The notes: generated by a model not told the origin, from the sequence alone. Counted from the first letter of the stretch, positions 26,351 through 36,061 are shown. The stretch: DNA of 64,000 nucleotides from Mesobacillus boroniphilus (GCF_018424685.1 NZ_QTKX01000001.1:1798001-1862000); one strand, 5' to 3'. Program-made: numbers and translations.

Positions 26351-28005
26351 TGAATACAACATCAATCAATCCAAAAGTTGACCGCCGCGACGGCAAACTA
26401 GCAATGGCCCACTTCTATGTCGCTTTCATCGCCCTTGCAATCGGCGGACTTGCAGGTTTGCTCCAGACACTTGTCCGATCAGGAAAATTCGAATTACCTT
26501 CATGGACTGGGTATTACCAGATCCTTACAATCCATGGTGTTGTACTTGGACTGGTTCTAACAACATTTTTCATTATGGGATTCCAGCTATCTCTTGTGAG
26601 TAAAACATCTGGAACATTAACTGATAAACAGCGAAAGACTGGCTGGATTGGTTTCTGGACGATGACAATCGGTACTGTTATGGCAGCTATCATGATCCTA
26701 ACAAACCAGGCTTCTGTCCTATATACTTTCTACGCACCATTACAAGCACACGCACTCTTTTACTTAGGACTTACACTTGTAATCGTCGGAAGCTGGATTG
26801 ACGGAGCCGCATTGATTATGGCTTATACTTCATGGAGAAAAGCTAATCCTGGAAAGCCTAGCCCATTGCTGACTTTCATGGCACTTGTTAACACGCTTAT
26901 GTGGATTGTAGCGACGATTGGTGTCGCGGCAACTGTATTATTCCAACTGCTTCCTTGGTCACTAGGCCTTGTAGAGCGTGTAGATGTACTGGTTAGCCGT
27001 ACATTGTTCTGGTATTTCGGCCACCCTCTTGTGTATTTCTGGCTATTGCCTGCATATATGGCTTGGTACGCAATCGTGCCAAAAATCATTGGTGGAAAGA
27101 TTTTCTCTGATTCATTAGCAAGGATGTCGTTCATCCTGTTCCTGTTGTTCTCGATTCCAGTAGGTTTCCACCACCAGTTGATGGAACCGGGTATTGACCC
27201 TGCATGGAAATTCCTGCAAGTAATACTGACATTCCTTGTTGTTATCCCGTCATTGATGACCGCATTTTCATTGTTTGCGACATTTGAAATGTTTGGACGT
27301 TCAAAAGGATCTACTGGTCTATTTGGATGGGTGAAAAAGCTTCCTTGGGGAGATGCCCGATTCGCAGTGCCTTTCATCGGAATGCTTGCATTTATACCAG
27401 CAGGAGCTGGCGGACTTGTCAATGCATCCCACCAGTTGAACCAAGTAGTACACAATACAATCTGGGTTACAGGACACTTCCATTTGACCCTTGCAACTTC
27501 CGTCGTCCTGACTTTCTTCGGGATTTCTTATTGGCTGGTCCCTCACCTTACTGGAAGGGTACTAACAAAAGCTATGAATAAACTTGCCATTATCCAGGGG
27601 ATTGTTTGGGCAATCGGAATGACATTCATGTCTGGGGCAATGCACGCAGCCGGCCTGCTTGGAGCCCCACGCCGTTCATCATTCTCAACCTACGGCGGTT
27701 CAGAGCAAGCTGCTGAATGGATTCCTTACCAGGTTGCACAGGCAGTTGGCGGATCCATCCTGTTCCTTGGAATCATTCTTATGCTTTACATTTTTATTAA
27801 CCTTGCTTTCTTCGCACCTAAAGGTGAAGAAGAATTCCCTGTAGGAGAAGTTGCAGATGAAGCAGAAAAAACTCCGATGGTTTTTGAAAACTGGAAGCTA
27901 TGGCTCGGTATCACAGTTCTTTTGATCCTGTTCGCTTACACTATACCGTTTATCGATATGATTGAGAATGCACCGATTGGATCGAAGGGATATAAGTTCT
28001 TTTAG
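26350..28005 (+). CDS. Cytochrome c oxidase subunit I, ba3-type
   Basis: A 551-aa heme-copper oxidase core with 12 or more membrane helices; it reduces O2 to water and pumps protons. Ligand motifs: low-spin heme His in TIHGVVLG, CuB His-Tyr motif FGHPLVYFWLLPAY, HH of GFHHQLMEPG, and the heme pair in WVTGHFHLTLAT. The B-type family is thought to have high oxygen affinity. It is the last gene of the operon, before a strong terminator. Confidence 0.95.
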   Translation: MNTTSINPKVDRRDGKLAMAHFYVAFIALAIGGLAGLLQTLVRSGKFELPSWTGYYQILTIHGVVLGLVLTTFFIMGFQLSLVSKTSGTLTDKQRKTGWIGFWTMTIGTVMAAIMILTNQASVLYTFYAPLQAHALFYLGLTLVIVGSWIDGAALIMAYTSWRKANPGKPSPLLTFMALVNTLMWIVATIGVAATVLFQLLPWSLGLVERVDVLVSRTLFWYFGHPLVYFWLLPAYMAWYAIVPKIIGGKIFSDSLARMSFILFLLFSIPVGFHHQLMEPGIDPAWKFLQVILTFLVVIPSLMTAFSLFATFEMFGRSKGSTGLFGWVKKLPWGDARFAVPFIGMLAFIPAGAGGLVNASHQLNQVVHNTIWVTGHFHLTLATSVVLTFFGISYWLVPHLTGRVLTKAMNKLAIIQGIVWAIGMTFMSGAMHAAGLLGAPRRSSFSTYGGSEQAAEWIPYQVAQAVGGSILFLGIILMLYIFINLAFFAPKGEEEFPVGEVADEAEKTPMVFENWKLWLGITVLLILFAYTIPFIDMIENAPIGSKGYKFF

Positions 28006-28071
28006 AAAATCAATTTACCTGTATCATAATAATGGGTTCTCTTTTAGAGTATAAAAAGCAAAAAATTAACC

Positions 28072-28116
28072 AAAAGAGGGTATGAAATCACAAAAGATTT
28101 CACACCCTCTTTTTTA
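28072..28116 (+). terminator. Terminator of the oxidase operon
   Basis: A 15-bp stem with one mismatch (AGAGGGTATGAAATC / GATTTCACACCCTCT) and a run of T. The rest of the gap to 28350 is AT-rich with no gene I can support. Confidence 0.85.
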
Positions 28117-28350
28117 TTGTTATAAAAGCATTTATACGATTAAACAATATAAGCTAAAGCTAAATAACACAATAATTAGCATGCTGATCTTGTTCATTCT
28201 CACCCTGTTTTTTTACACACGAAATACCTGGGATTAAATCGATCATAACCTGATGTCTTTCAATATAAGGGTTTGCCAAATAATATAATGTTTTAAATAT
28301 AGTGTGGAACTTTATGGTAAAATCATAGAATAGCTTATTCGACTTCCTTG

Positions 28351-28385
28351 AAAAAAAATAGGATGCCGAAGCATCCTATTTTTTA
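28351..28385 (-). terminator. asnS terminator
   Basis: Stem AATAGGATGC / GCATCCTATT with CGAA loop, flanked by A and T runs; read leftward it ends in eight T. Confidence 0.85.
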
Positions 28386-28387
28386 AA

Positions 28388-29779
28388 TTAAAATTCCGCA
28401 TTTCCTGGTGTACGAGGGAATGGTATGACATCGCGGATGTTCTTCATCCCAGTTAGATACATAACAAGTCGTTCGAACCCAATACCATACCCAGAATGCT
28501 TTGTGCTACCGTATTTTCTAAGCTCTAGATACCACCAGTAATCTTCTTCCGACATACCAAGTTCCTTAATTCGATTTGCAAGGACTTCTTCTCTTTCCTC
28601 ACGCTGGCTTCCCCCGATTAACTCGCCAATACCGGGAACCAAAAGGTCAGTCGCAGCAACTGTCTTGCCATCCTCATTCGCTCTCATATAAAATGCCTTA
28701 ATTTCTTTCGGATAGTCGGTTACGAAGACAGGACGCTTGTAAATTTCCTCGCTTAGGTAACGTTCATGTTCGGTTTGCAAATCCGTACCCCATTCAACAG
28801 GGTATTCAAATTCCTTACCTGAGTTCTTTAATAATTCTACAGCTTCGCTATAAGTAACCCTTCCGAAATCTGATTCCAATGCATTCTGCAATCTTTCAAT
28901 AAGCGTTTTATCAATAAAGCTGTTAAAGAAGGCCATTTCTTCTGGTGCATGCTCAAAAACGTAATCAATGACATACTTGACCATTTCTTCTCCTAGGTCC
29001 ATGATATCCGGTAATTCTGCAAAGGCAACTTCCGGCTCGATCATCCAGAATTCGGAGGCATGTCGTGCCGTATTGGAATTTTCTGCTCTGAATGTCGGAC
29101 CAAAGGTATACACATTACGGAAAGCAAGAGCAAAGCTCTCGACATTTAATTGACCGCTAACGGTTAAGTTGGTTTCTTTGCCGAAGAAATCTGCACTGTC
29201 ATCCACTTTTCCGTCTTCGGTTTTTGGAAGCTTGTTCAAGTCCATTGATGTCACACGGAACATTTCCCCTGCTCCTTCAGTATCGCTTCCGGTAATAATC
29301 GGTGTATGTACATATACAAACCCTTTGTCTTGAAAGAATTTGTGAAGGGCATAGGATGCAAGAGATCTTACTCTGAAAACAGCTGAGAAGGCGTTGGCTC
29401 TCGGACGTAAATGAGCAATTGTTCTCAAGTATTCAAGGGTATGTCTCTTTTTTTGTATAGGATAATCTGTATCCGATAATCCTTCGACTACAATTTTTGT
29501 CGCTTTAATTTCAAAAGGCTGCTTCATTTCAGGAGTTGGAACAAATTCACCTTCTACTAATACAGAAGAGCTGATAGGCAACTTCGTAATTTCTTTGAAG
29601 TTATCAAGGGTATCCTCAAAAACAACTTGTACACTCTTAAAGAATGTTCCATCGTTCAACTCCATAAAGCCAATGGTTTTAGAATCACGAAGAGTACGGA
29701 TCCATCCTGTAATTTGAATAGTTTGGTCTTTAAAATTTTCTTGATTTCTGTATAAATCTTTTACTACGGTCTTAATCAT
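28388..29779 (-). CDS. asnS: Asparagine--tRNA ligase, long form
   Basis: A class IIb synthetase of 463 aa charging tRNA-Asn. An N-terminal OB-fold anticodon domain (about 1-110) is followed by the catalytic core with [21 protein letters not shown] (motif 2) and [15 protein letters not shown] (motif 3). It carries the insertion [20 protein letters not shown], found in the long AsnRS form and absent, as I recall, from the ~430-aa B. subtilis AsnS. ATG 29779 has AAGGAGG at 6 nt. It is monocistronic, under a T-box, and away from its usual place between aspB and dnaD. Confidence 0.95.
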   Translation of the reverse strand: MIKTVVKDLYRNQENFKDQTIQITGWIRTLRDSKTIGFMELNDGTFFKSVQVVFEDTLDNFKEITKLPISSSVLVEGEFVPTPEMKQPFEIKATKIVVEGLSDTDYPIQKKRHTLEYLRTIAHLRPRANAFSAVFRVRSLASYALHKFFQDKGFVYVHTPIITGSDTEGAGEMFRVTSMDLNKLPKTEDGKVDDSADFFGKETNLTVSGQLNVESFALAFRNVYTFGPTFRAENSNTARHASEFWMIEPEVAFAELPDIMDLGEEMVKYVIDYVFEHAPEEMAFFNSFIDKTLIERLQNALESDFGRVTYSEAVELLKNSGKEFEYPVEWGTDLQTEHERYLSEEIYKRPVFVTDYPKEIKAFYMRANEDGKTVAATDLLVPGIGELIGGSQREEREEVLANRIKELGMSEEDYWWYLELRKYGSTKHSGYGIGFERLVMYLTGMKNIRDVIPFPRTPGNAEF

Positions 29780-29802
29780 AATGAGCCTCCTTATGGTAAT
29801 TT

Positions 29803-30080
29803 TTCGCAATAAAAAAAGCCTTCTATCCCCAAAAAAGGGACGAAAGGCTGAACTTCCGCGGTACCACCCAAATTGTCATAAAATGACCAACTTTACTAAT
29901 GCATATCCCAGTCTATAACGTGCTGGAAACGTCTAAGCCTACTCACGATATCCCTTTCGGTTAGAACTCAAAGGTGTTCTTCATTTATGCATCATCACCA
30001 GGCTTCCACCGTCCCCGGCTCGCTATCGAATATAGCAAAAACTACTTTCCTTTTCATCGATTTAATAATATGTAGTTTTC
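29803..30080 (-). promoter_or_regulatory. T-box riboswitch, Asn-specific
   Basis: The conserved T-box core GGTGGTACCGCGG lies at about 29858-29872 (minus strand). It is followed by the terminator arm AGCCTT ... AAGGCTTTTTTT just before asnS. Stem I lies at about 29950-30062. In its bulge the reading GAAGAACACCTTTGAGTTC contains AAC followed by A, consistent with an Asn specifier codon. Uncharged tRNA-Asn should promote readthrough. Confidence 0.92.
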
Positions 30081-30100
30081 AAAAGGATTTTTACTGTAAT

Positions 30101-30130
30101 AATTTATCACAAAACATAATCTTTTGTCTA
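30101..30130 (-). promoter_or_regulatory. Predicted promoter of the asnS T-box transcript
   Basis: On the minus strand TAGACA (30125-30130), 18 bp, TAAATT (30101-30106), about 30 bp before stem I. Confidence 0.45.
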
Positions 30131-30229
30131 GTTGCCCCCTAATTTATATACATTTTCCCCTAAAAATCATTGTTGAACAAGGTATACAATCTAAAGTGAA
30201 ACAATATATTTAAACTTTAGTTTTAACAA

Positions 30230-30264
30230 TAAAAAGGACCTTGGTTTGAACCAAGCTCCTTTCT
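30230..30264 (-). terminator. Terminator downstream of the second EamA gene
   Basis: Stem AAGGACCTTGGTT / AACCAAGCTCCTT (one mismatch), read leftward into TTTTTATTG. It lies about 100 bp beyond the stop at 30360. Confidence 0.65.
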
Positions 30265-30359
30265 CTGTTAATTGGTACGTTTATTATTTGCTATTCACAT
30301 AAGAATTGCTGTGCTAGTTGCTATGTTTTATCATGTTTTGCACTTCAAAAGAGATTGAA

Positions 30360-31265
30360 TCACACAGTGAGGTGCTTTTTTTGCTTCCTGATCGGAATTG
30401 AGATATTGATAGATATTACAGATAAGATAATCAAGGCTGATCCGAGCACCTGAAGACCGCCCAGCCTGTCACCATACACCAGTATTCCCAGCATGGTGGC
30501 AATGACGGGTTCCAGTGTAGCAACTACTGCAGCAGTACTGCTTTCTGTCCTTTCAAGGCCCCAGGAGTATGCAAAATATGCAACCACAGTCGGGAAAACC
30601 CCTAACCCTATCGCATAAAGCCACGCATCCCCAGTGAAAAAGACAGCTGCCTTACTGACTATACCAGTTGTCGGAACCAGGGCAGCCGAGGCCACAAGGA
30701 ATGTATACAAAGTGACCGTAAAAGGATGGTACCGTCTTAATGCAATCTTGCCAAAAATACTGTAAAGAGCGTAGCCGAATCCTGCCCCTAGGCCAATAAG
30801 GATACTGGAGACAGAAAAAGACGTTCCCCCCTGCCCTGTAATACCTGCGGCAAGCGTACAGCCGATGACTGTCATGACAATCGCAAACAGTTTCTTCCTG
30901 TTAATGCTTTCTTTCAGGAAAAGAAATGATAATACCGCAACAAAAGCAGGAGAAGTATACAGTAAAGCCACAGCAATCGGAATGTTCATCAGGTTGATTG
31001 CCGTAAAATAAGACCAATTAAAAAACACAATGCTTAAAATCCCTGTACCCACAAAAAGATACAAGTCTTTCACCCTGATTTTTAAATGACTTCGATAAAA
31101 AACAATTCCCACCAATATCAAAATAATGGCTGCAGTCAACACACGGATGGCCACAATCTCCATGGCACTGAATCCGGCATTATTCAGGCCTTTTACAAAA
31201 AAACCAATCAGGCCCCACATAGCCGCAGCAAATGCGATCATAAAATAAGGCAATTTCCCGTACAT
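30360..31265 (-). CDS. EamA/DMT family transporter
   Basis: A 301-aa membrane protein with ten predicted helices in two EamA domains. It starts YGKLPYFMIAFAAAMWGLIGFFVKG and has ALLYTSPAFVAVLSFLFLKE at the end of repeat 1 and ATLEPVIATMLGILVYGDRL in repeat 2. Substrate unknown. ATG 31265 is chosen because the hydrophobic first helix starts there; the upstream frame would run through a hairpin. The ribosome site GGTGA is short-spaced. An unusual hairpin lies just ahead. Confidence 0.88.
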   Translation of the reverse strand: MYGKLPYFMIAFAAAMWGLIGFFVKGLNNAGFSAMEIVAIRVLTAAIILILVGIVFYRSHLKIRVKDLYLFVGTGILSIVFFNWSYFTAINLMNIPIAVALLYTSPAFVAVLSFLFLKESINRKKLFAIVMTVIGCTLAAGITGQGGTSFSVSSILIGLGAGFGYALYSIFGKIALRRYHPFTVTLYTFLVASAALVPTTGIVSKAAVFFTGDAWLYAIGLGVFPTVVAYFAYSWGLERTESSTAAVVATLEPVIATMLGILVYGDRLGGLQVLGSALIILSVISINISIPIRKQKKHLTV

Positions 31266-31282
31266 ACATTCACCACACAGAA

Positions 31283-31308
31283 AAGATGGCAGGAAGACTG
31301 CCATCTTA
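31283..31308. other. Hairpin in the leader of the EamA gene
   Basis: AAGATGGCAG / CTGCCATCTT, 10-bp perfect stem with a 5-nt loop. On the minus strand it ends in TTTTC, only about 18 nt before the start codon. It could be an attenuator or a relic terminator. Confidence 0.5.
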
Positions 31309-31460
31309 TTTTCTAAATGCTGTCCAAACACAAATTATTACTATACTAAAATTTAGGCTCCGTCCCCTGCGAGATTTCACACTCTTTTCAAAGGGTCATA
31401 GAAAACCAAAAGATCGAGGTACGGACTTTTAATGAAACGAGACTTTGATAAAGGGTCTTA

Positions 31461-32969
31461 CTAGATCAGCTGATAAACTTTATTGTATTTTTCGTATAAA
31501 TAATCAACTAAGTACTGAGCATTGAGCCCCTCTCCAGTTACATCAGTCATTATTTCAAGTGGTTTTTTCATTTTTCCATGTTTGTGGACGTTTTCTGTCA
31601 TCCATTCTTTTATCGGCTGAAGGTTTCCTTGTTCAAGCAATTCCTCATAGTTCGGCAAATCTTTTAGCATGGCATTCTTGAACTGAGCGGCATACATGTA
31701 GCCTAAAGCATATGATGGGAAGTAGCCAAAGCTGCCCCCAGCCCAATGAACATCCTGAAGCACACCCTTTGCATCATTTTCTGGCCTTATGCCGAGATAC
31801 TGCTCATATTTGTCATTCCAGATCCTTGGTAGATCCTTAACTTCTATTTCATCATTGAACAAGCCTTTTTCGATTTCATACCGCACCATCACATGCAGTG
31901 GATATGTCAGCTCATCTGCCTCAATCCTGATCAAGCTTGGCTTGGATTCATTGACTGCACGGTAGAAATCTTCTACCTTTACACCGGAAAACTGACCTGC
32001 TGAGAACTCCTGCAGCAAACTGTAGTTGTGCTTCCAGAAAGAGTAATCGCGTCCAACAAAATTCTCATAGAAAAGCGACTGTGATTCATGTATTCCCATT
32101 GAAGTACCTGAACTTAAAGGAGTTCCTACTAGCTCATCAGAAATGTTTTGTTCATAAAGAGCGTGGCCGCCTTCATGGATTGTACCGAAAACCGCTGTCC
32201 TGAAATCTGCTTCATCATATTTCGTCGTAACCCTTACATCTCCTGGGTTAAGCCCCATCGCGAATGGGTGGACGGTTTCATCAAGTCGACCTGCATCAAA
32301 ATCATAGCCCATTTGTTTCAGGATCTCGAGGCTGAAAGCACGTTGCTTTTCTTTAGGAAAATGTTTGAACAAGAACTCTGTTTCAGGTTTATCTGTTGAA
32401 CTAGAAATCTCCTGTACAAGCGGAACAATTTTTTCACGAAGGTCTCCAAATACCTGGTCCAAAACCTCGACCGTGACCCCTGGTTCATACATATCAAGCA
32501 GCGTATTGTATTTATTCCCTTCATATCCCCAGTAACCAACGAATCTCTTTGTGGTATCCACTAGTTTTTCAAGATAAGGTCTGAACATTTCAAAATTGGA
32601 CTCAGCCTTCGCTTCCTCCCAAACGCTTTCAGCTTTTGATTGAAGTATCACATATTCACGATATTCCTCTGCAGGTATTTTCTTATTACGATCATAATCC
32701 TTCCTGCACTCATCCAGCGTTTTACGCGTAATCTCAGATAAACTTGGTTCATTCGAAAGCCTTGCTATGTAAGAAGCCATTTCTTCAGAAGTTGACATGT
32801 TAAACAGCTCGGATGAAAGCACTCCGATCACTTCAGAACGCTGGCCTGCTCCTTTTTTCGGAGCACCAGTCCTTAAATCCCAGTAAATCAAGGAAAGCGC
32901 CTCTCCATAGGCAGTCATTTTTTTGACATAATCCAAAAATTTCTTTTCTGTCTGCTTTACTTCACTCAT
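31461..32969 (-). CDS. Carboxypeptidase M32 (thermostable carboxypeptidase 1 family)
   Basis: A 502-aa cytosolic zinc metallopeptidase removing C-terminal residues. The zinc motif HEGGH is in GTIHEGGHALYEQN (about residue 265), with the third ligand Glu in GIHESQSLFYEN. Other family pieces are DVRVTTKYDE and IRIEADELTYPLHV. The length is normal. The frame opens at GTG 32978, but ATG 32969 has GGGG about 8 nt upstream. Monocistronic. Confidence 0.94.
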   Translation of the reverse strand: MSEVKQTEKKFLDYVKKMTAYGEALSLIYWDLRTGAPKKGAGQRSEVIGVLSSELFNMSTSEEMASYIARLSNEPSLSEITRKTLDECRKDYDRNKKIPAEEYREYVILQSKAESVWEEAKAESNFEMFRPYLEKLVDTTKRFVGYWGYEGNKYNTLLDMYEPGVTVEVLDQVFGDLREKIVPLVQEISSSTDKPETEFLFKHFPKEKQRAFSLEILKQMGYDFDAGRLDETVHPFAMGLNPGDVRVTTKYDEADFRTAVFGTIHEGGHALYEQNISDELVGTPLSSGTSMGIHESQSLFYENFVGRDYSFWKHNYSLLQEFSAGQFSGVKVEDFYRAVNESKPSLIRIEADELTYPLHVMVRYEIEKGLFNDEIEVKDLPRIWNDKYEQYLGIRPENDAKGVLQDVHWAGGSFGYFPSYALGYMYAAQFKNAMLKDLPNYEELLEQGNLQPIKEWMTENVHKHGKMKKPLEIMTDVTGEGLNAQYLVDYLYEKYNKVYQLI

Positions 32970-33037
32970 CCATTTCACCCCATTTTTCTATTTCCTGTTT
33001 ATCTTATCATACTTTTCTGAATCTTAGTTTTATGAAA

Positions 33038-33066
33038 AAATAAAAACAACAGGCGAACCTGTTGTT
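33038..33066 (-). terminator. Terminator after the DUF2249 gene
   Basis: Stem AACAACAGG (33045-33053) / CCTGTTGTT (33058-33066), read leftward into TTTTTATTTTTTC. Confidence 0.8.
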
Positions 33067-33098
33067 AAATAGAATCAGAGGATGTTTTTTTCTAACTG

Positions 33099-33332
33099 TT
33101 ACTTCGTTTTTCCGATTGCCACACGCCATGTTTCTGGGCCTTCTTCAAGATACTCCCAAGAAAATGTCTCCGGACGCTCCATCATGAATTGGTATTGCAG
33201 CGGTCTAGGGTCATGATCATTGACTATTTGCATGAATTCTCCCTTTTTCAGAGAATCAAAGTTCTGGAATATCGTAGGGTGTTTTTCCCGTGGTGCATAA
33301 TCAGGTACATTGATAATAACGTTGAAAGTCAT
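33099..33332 (-). CDS. DUF2249 domain protein, copy 1
   Basis: A 77-aa single-domain DUF2249 protein. It has the pattern IFQNFDSLKKGEFMQIVNDHDPRPLQYQFMME and FSWEYLEEGPETWRVAIGK. The domain has the TusA/SirA-like fold, but its molecular role is not established; it often occurs in Firmicutes with denitrification and NO-response genes. Here its promoter has a Crp/Fnr-type box at -41.5 and a TATAAT -10 (33372-33377 on the minus strand). AAAGGAG ribosome site. Confidence 0.88.
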   Translation of the reverse strand: MTFNVIINVPDYAPREKHPTIFQNFDSLKKGEFMQIVNDHDPRPLQYQFMMERPETFSWEYLEEGPETWRVAIGKTK

Positions 33333-33371
33333 ATCCCTCTCTCCTTTAAGTTCTAATTTCTTTACATCTTC

Positions 33372-33414
33372 ATTATAAATTCACTAAAACCCTTTTGTAG
33401 TGAGCGCGGTCACA
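33372..33414 (-). promoter_or_regulatory. Crp/Fnr-type box and promoter of DUF2249 copy 1
   Basis: AGTGA-GCGCGG-TCACA (33399-33414) with TATAAT at 33372-33377 on the minus strand; the box centre lies 41.5 bp from the inferred start. The box also lies upstream of the rightward 45-aa zinc-ribbon gene and might serve both. Confidence 0.65.
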
Positions 33415-33527
33415 GTTTGACTATGACTTCTTTCATTCAACAGGATTAGTTACATCAAGATTCATCTGTTAAAAAAAAGAAGATCTTCTTCTATTAGAGA
33501 GAACTTCAAAATCGGGAGGTGTTTTTT

Positions 33528-33665
33528 GTGAAAGAGTTAGTGGGCAGCTGCAATCGTTGTGGAATAGAAATATTTTGCATGGATGGTTTTTTGGAAGGTG
33601 TACATAAAGATGGAATAGTGCTTTGTTTTGAATGTGAAAAAGAAGAAGAACAAAAAACATCATAA
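33528..33665 (+). CDS. Small zinc-ribbon protein, 45 aa
   Basis: Starts with GTG after a GGGAGGT site. Contains GSCNRCGIEIFC and VLCFECEKEEE: two C-x2-C knuckles about 22 residues apart, plus one more Cys, so it probably binds zinc. The acidic tail ends EEEQKTS. It is wedged between the DUF2249 gene (divergent) and norB (convergent). A Crp/Fnr-type box lies 115 bp upstream. Function unknown; location suggests a part in the NO response. Confidence 0.7.
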   Translation: MKELVGSCNRCGIEIFCMDGFLEGVHKDGIVLCFECEKEEEQKTS

Positions 33666-33667
33666 AA

Positions 33668-33697
33668 ACCGCAAAGCTATGGAGCTTTGCGGTTTTC
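33668..33697. terminator. Bidirectional terminator
   Basis: AACCGCAAAGCT / AGCTTTGCGGTT, 12-bp perfect stem with ATGG loop and T/A runs on both sides, between the 45-aa gene and norB. Confidence 0.88.
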
Positions 33698-33700
33698 CTA

Positions 33701-36061
33701 TTATTCTTCATCTACAGCCAAGTCTTTTACTGGCAGCTGTTCCTCTTCTTTATGTGTCACTTTACGAAGGTTGAAGAGTGCTTTTACACTGAATACTGCC
33801 AGTGCGGCAACACCAATCAAGAAGATTGTATCAGGGATCGCTCTCAGAGTCAGGAGCATTTCAACCGTTTCTTGCTGTAAAAACTGAGATGAACGTGAAG
33901 CCGCATAACCGTTAAAGTATGCTTCTTTTAACTGTAGATATCCCACAGGCAGCAAGGACAGGAATACCATGCCAGCCAAGCCGACGTTCAGCATGATGAC
34001 AATGAATTTCACCCACTTGTCGCTCCACTTTTCAGGCTTGACGATATTGCGCAATGAGTAGATCAAGACTGCACCTGCGAACATACCGTACACACCCATC
34101 ATCGCCGCGTGGCCATGCGCCGGTGTAAGGAACTGACCGTGCTCAAGGAAGCTTACTGCAGGCAGGTTGATCAGGAAGCCAAGTACCCCTGCCCCAACCA
34201 GATTCCATATTGCTACTGATATCAAAAACCAGAAAGTACCTTTATAAGGGAAATCAACTCCCCCATCTCTCATCATTTTATACTGCTCATATGCTTCCAG
34301 AATCAGTAAAGTCAACGGGATAACTTCAAGAGCTGAGAATACAGAACCGAGCGCTATCCAGGCTTCGGAAGAACCATTGTAATAATAATGGTGGCCGATA
34401 CCGATGACGCCTGCTCCCATTAGCAGGATCAACTGGAAGTATAAAGCCCTTATTGTTGATTTTTTTGTGACAAGCTTCATTTGGACCATCAAGAAACCAA
34501 TGACCACGACTGCGAAAACCTCAAATATGCCTTCAACCCACAGATGGATGATCCACCAGCGCCAGTAGTCAGCAAAGGTATAGTGTGTACCAGGATTGAT
34601 CATGAAAGCAAAGAAGTAGAATGCTGGTACTGCAATCGCTGAGTAGAACAGCAGGTGAATCAAGCCGCCTTTATCAGATTCCCTCTTCAAACCGCTCTTG
34701 ATGCCGCGGAATACGATGAATAGCCAAATCAGCATACCGAGCGCAAGAATGAACTGCCATATACGCCCTAGCTCCAGATATTCCCATCCCTGGTGACCTA
34801 ATAGGAACCAATTGTTTCCCAGATAGCCGTTTGCACCAAGCCATTGGCCAATCATGCTGCCGGCTACGAGTACAACCAATGCCCAGAATAGAATATCGAC
34901 CAGCAATCCTTGCCTTTTTGGTTCATGGCCGCCGACTAGTGGAGCGATAAAGATGCCCATTCCAAGCCAGGCTGTCGCAATCCAGAAAATGGCGAGCTGC
35001 AAGTGGAAGCCTTTTGTAATGTTGAATGGCAGGATATCATGGACCCATTTCATTCCAAAGAAGCTGTCAGGCTCGATATAATAGTGCGCCAGCAGTGCTC
35101 CGAACATTGCCTGGACAAAGAACAGCACGGATACTACCGCAAAATATTTACCTGTCTTCAATTGTGAAGAAGTAAGCGGAAGCTTTCTCAATTCGATTTT
35201 AGGGAAGTTCCCAGCTGTATAAGCTTCTTGCATCCCTAAATGATAGCGATAGAAGACAAACAGGATTAATCCTACGAACAGAATCAATATTGTTACGCTA
35301 GCCCCGCTCCACCAGATTGCCGAGAATGACATCGTGTTTCCTGCGTCCTCATAATAGGGCCAGTTATTTGTATAAGTGATTACATCGTCTGGTCTTTCTG
35401 TACTTGAAAGCCATGCGGTCCAGAAAAAGAAATCACCGATTTGTTCAATTTGGTCGCCCTTCGATACCCATGCGCGCTCTCCGTCCGGCATATGCTTTTC
35501 CTGAATTAACCCTGGTTTTAGCCCCCACTGGTCTCCATCAGTAAAAATAGTATGATAGAATTCCCTGACTTTTTCGTGTCCATATATTTGCGCATCTGTC
35601 AGGACCAGCTTATCAGTATCAGGCACATAACGATTTTCACGCATTTCCTTCATGACAGTGTCTCGGATGATCGTTTGTTCATCCCCCGTTAATTCTTTGA
35701 AAGCTTTACTATATTTTTGTTGTGACCTGAAATCTTGCATTCCTTCAGTATAAATCTTCAGTGCTTCTGCTGTATAATCAGGCCCCATATATGAACCATG
35801 CCCTAATACAGTTCCATAATCCATCAAACCATATTTCTGGAAGACAGCCTGCCCTCCCATGATGCTTTCTTTCGTTAATATAATCTCTCCTTTTTCGCTT
35901 GTGACTTCAAGCGGTCTCGGAGCCATATCTTTAAAGATCCAGTAACCTCCTGTCAAGAGTACTGTAAAGCTAACTAATAATGTAATGATGAGTACGGATT
36001 TCAACAGTGAGTTTCTATTTTTCTTGACTGCCTTCGTGGATGTTCCATGCTGGATTTCCAT
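33701..36061 (-). CDS. norB: Quinol-dependent nitric oxide reductase (qNor, NorZ/NorB-type)
   Basis: A 786-aa single-subunit enzyme reducing 2 NO to N2O with quinol electrons. N-terminal helix (about 22-44), a long extracytoplasmic domain (about 45-245) in place of NorC, then about 13 membrane helices. Core motifs: FHLQLAIFWIATAWLGMG, GHQGWEYLELGRIWQ, WIIHLWVEGIFEVF (the Glu typical of NORs), HHYYYNG and HGHAAMMGVYG. It is divergent from a Crp/Fnr regulator; the shared 224-bp gap carries two Crp/Fnr-type boxes. Detoxification or denitrification are both possible. Confidence 0.96.
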   Translation of the reverse strand: MEIQHGTSTKAVKKNRNSLLKSVLIITLLVSFTVLLTGGYWIFKDMAPRPLEVTSEKGEIILTKESIMGGQAVFQKYGLMDYGTVLGHGSYMGPDYTAEALKIYTEGMQDFRSQQKYSKAFKELTGDEQTIIRDTVMKEMRENRYVPDTDKLVLTDAQIYGHEKVREFYHTIFTDGDQWGLKPGLIQEKHMPDGERAWVSKGDQIEQIGDFFFWTAWLSSTERPDDVITYTNNWPYYEDAGNTMSFSAIWWSGASVTILILFVGLILFVFYRYHLGMQEAYTAGNFPKIELRKLPLTSSQLKTGKYFAVVSVLFFVQAMFGALLAHYYIEPDSFFGMKWVHDILPFNITKGFHLQLAIFWIATAWLGMGIFIAPLVGGHEPKRQGLLVDILFWALVVLVAGSMIGQWLGANGYLGNNWFLLGHQGWEYLELGRIWQFILALGMLIWLFIVFRGIKSGLKRESDKGGLIHLLFYSAIAVPAFYFFAFMINPGTHYTFADYWRWWIIHLWVEGIFEVFAVVVIGFLMVQMKLVTKKSTIRALYFQLILLMGAGVIGIGHHYYYNGSSEAWIALGSVFSALEVIPLTLLILEAYEQYKMMRDGGVDFPYKGTFWFLISVAIWNLVGAGVLGFLINLPAVSFLEHGQFLTPAHGHAAMMGVYGMFAGAVLIYSLRNIVKPEKWSDKWVKFIVIMLNVGLAGMVFLSLLPVGYLQLKEAYFNGYAASRSSQFLQQETVEMLLTLRAIPDTIFLIGVAALAVFSVKALFNLRKVTHKEEEQLPVKDLAVDEE

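Noticed and set aside
26823..27455. A 210-codon minus-strand frame.
   Set aside because: It is the antisense shadow of the oxidase subunit I gene.
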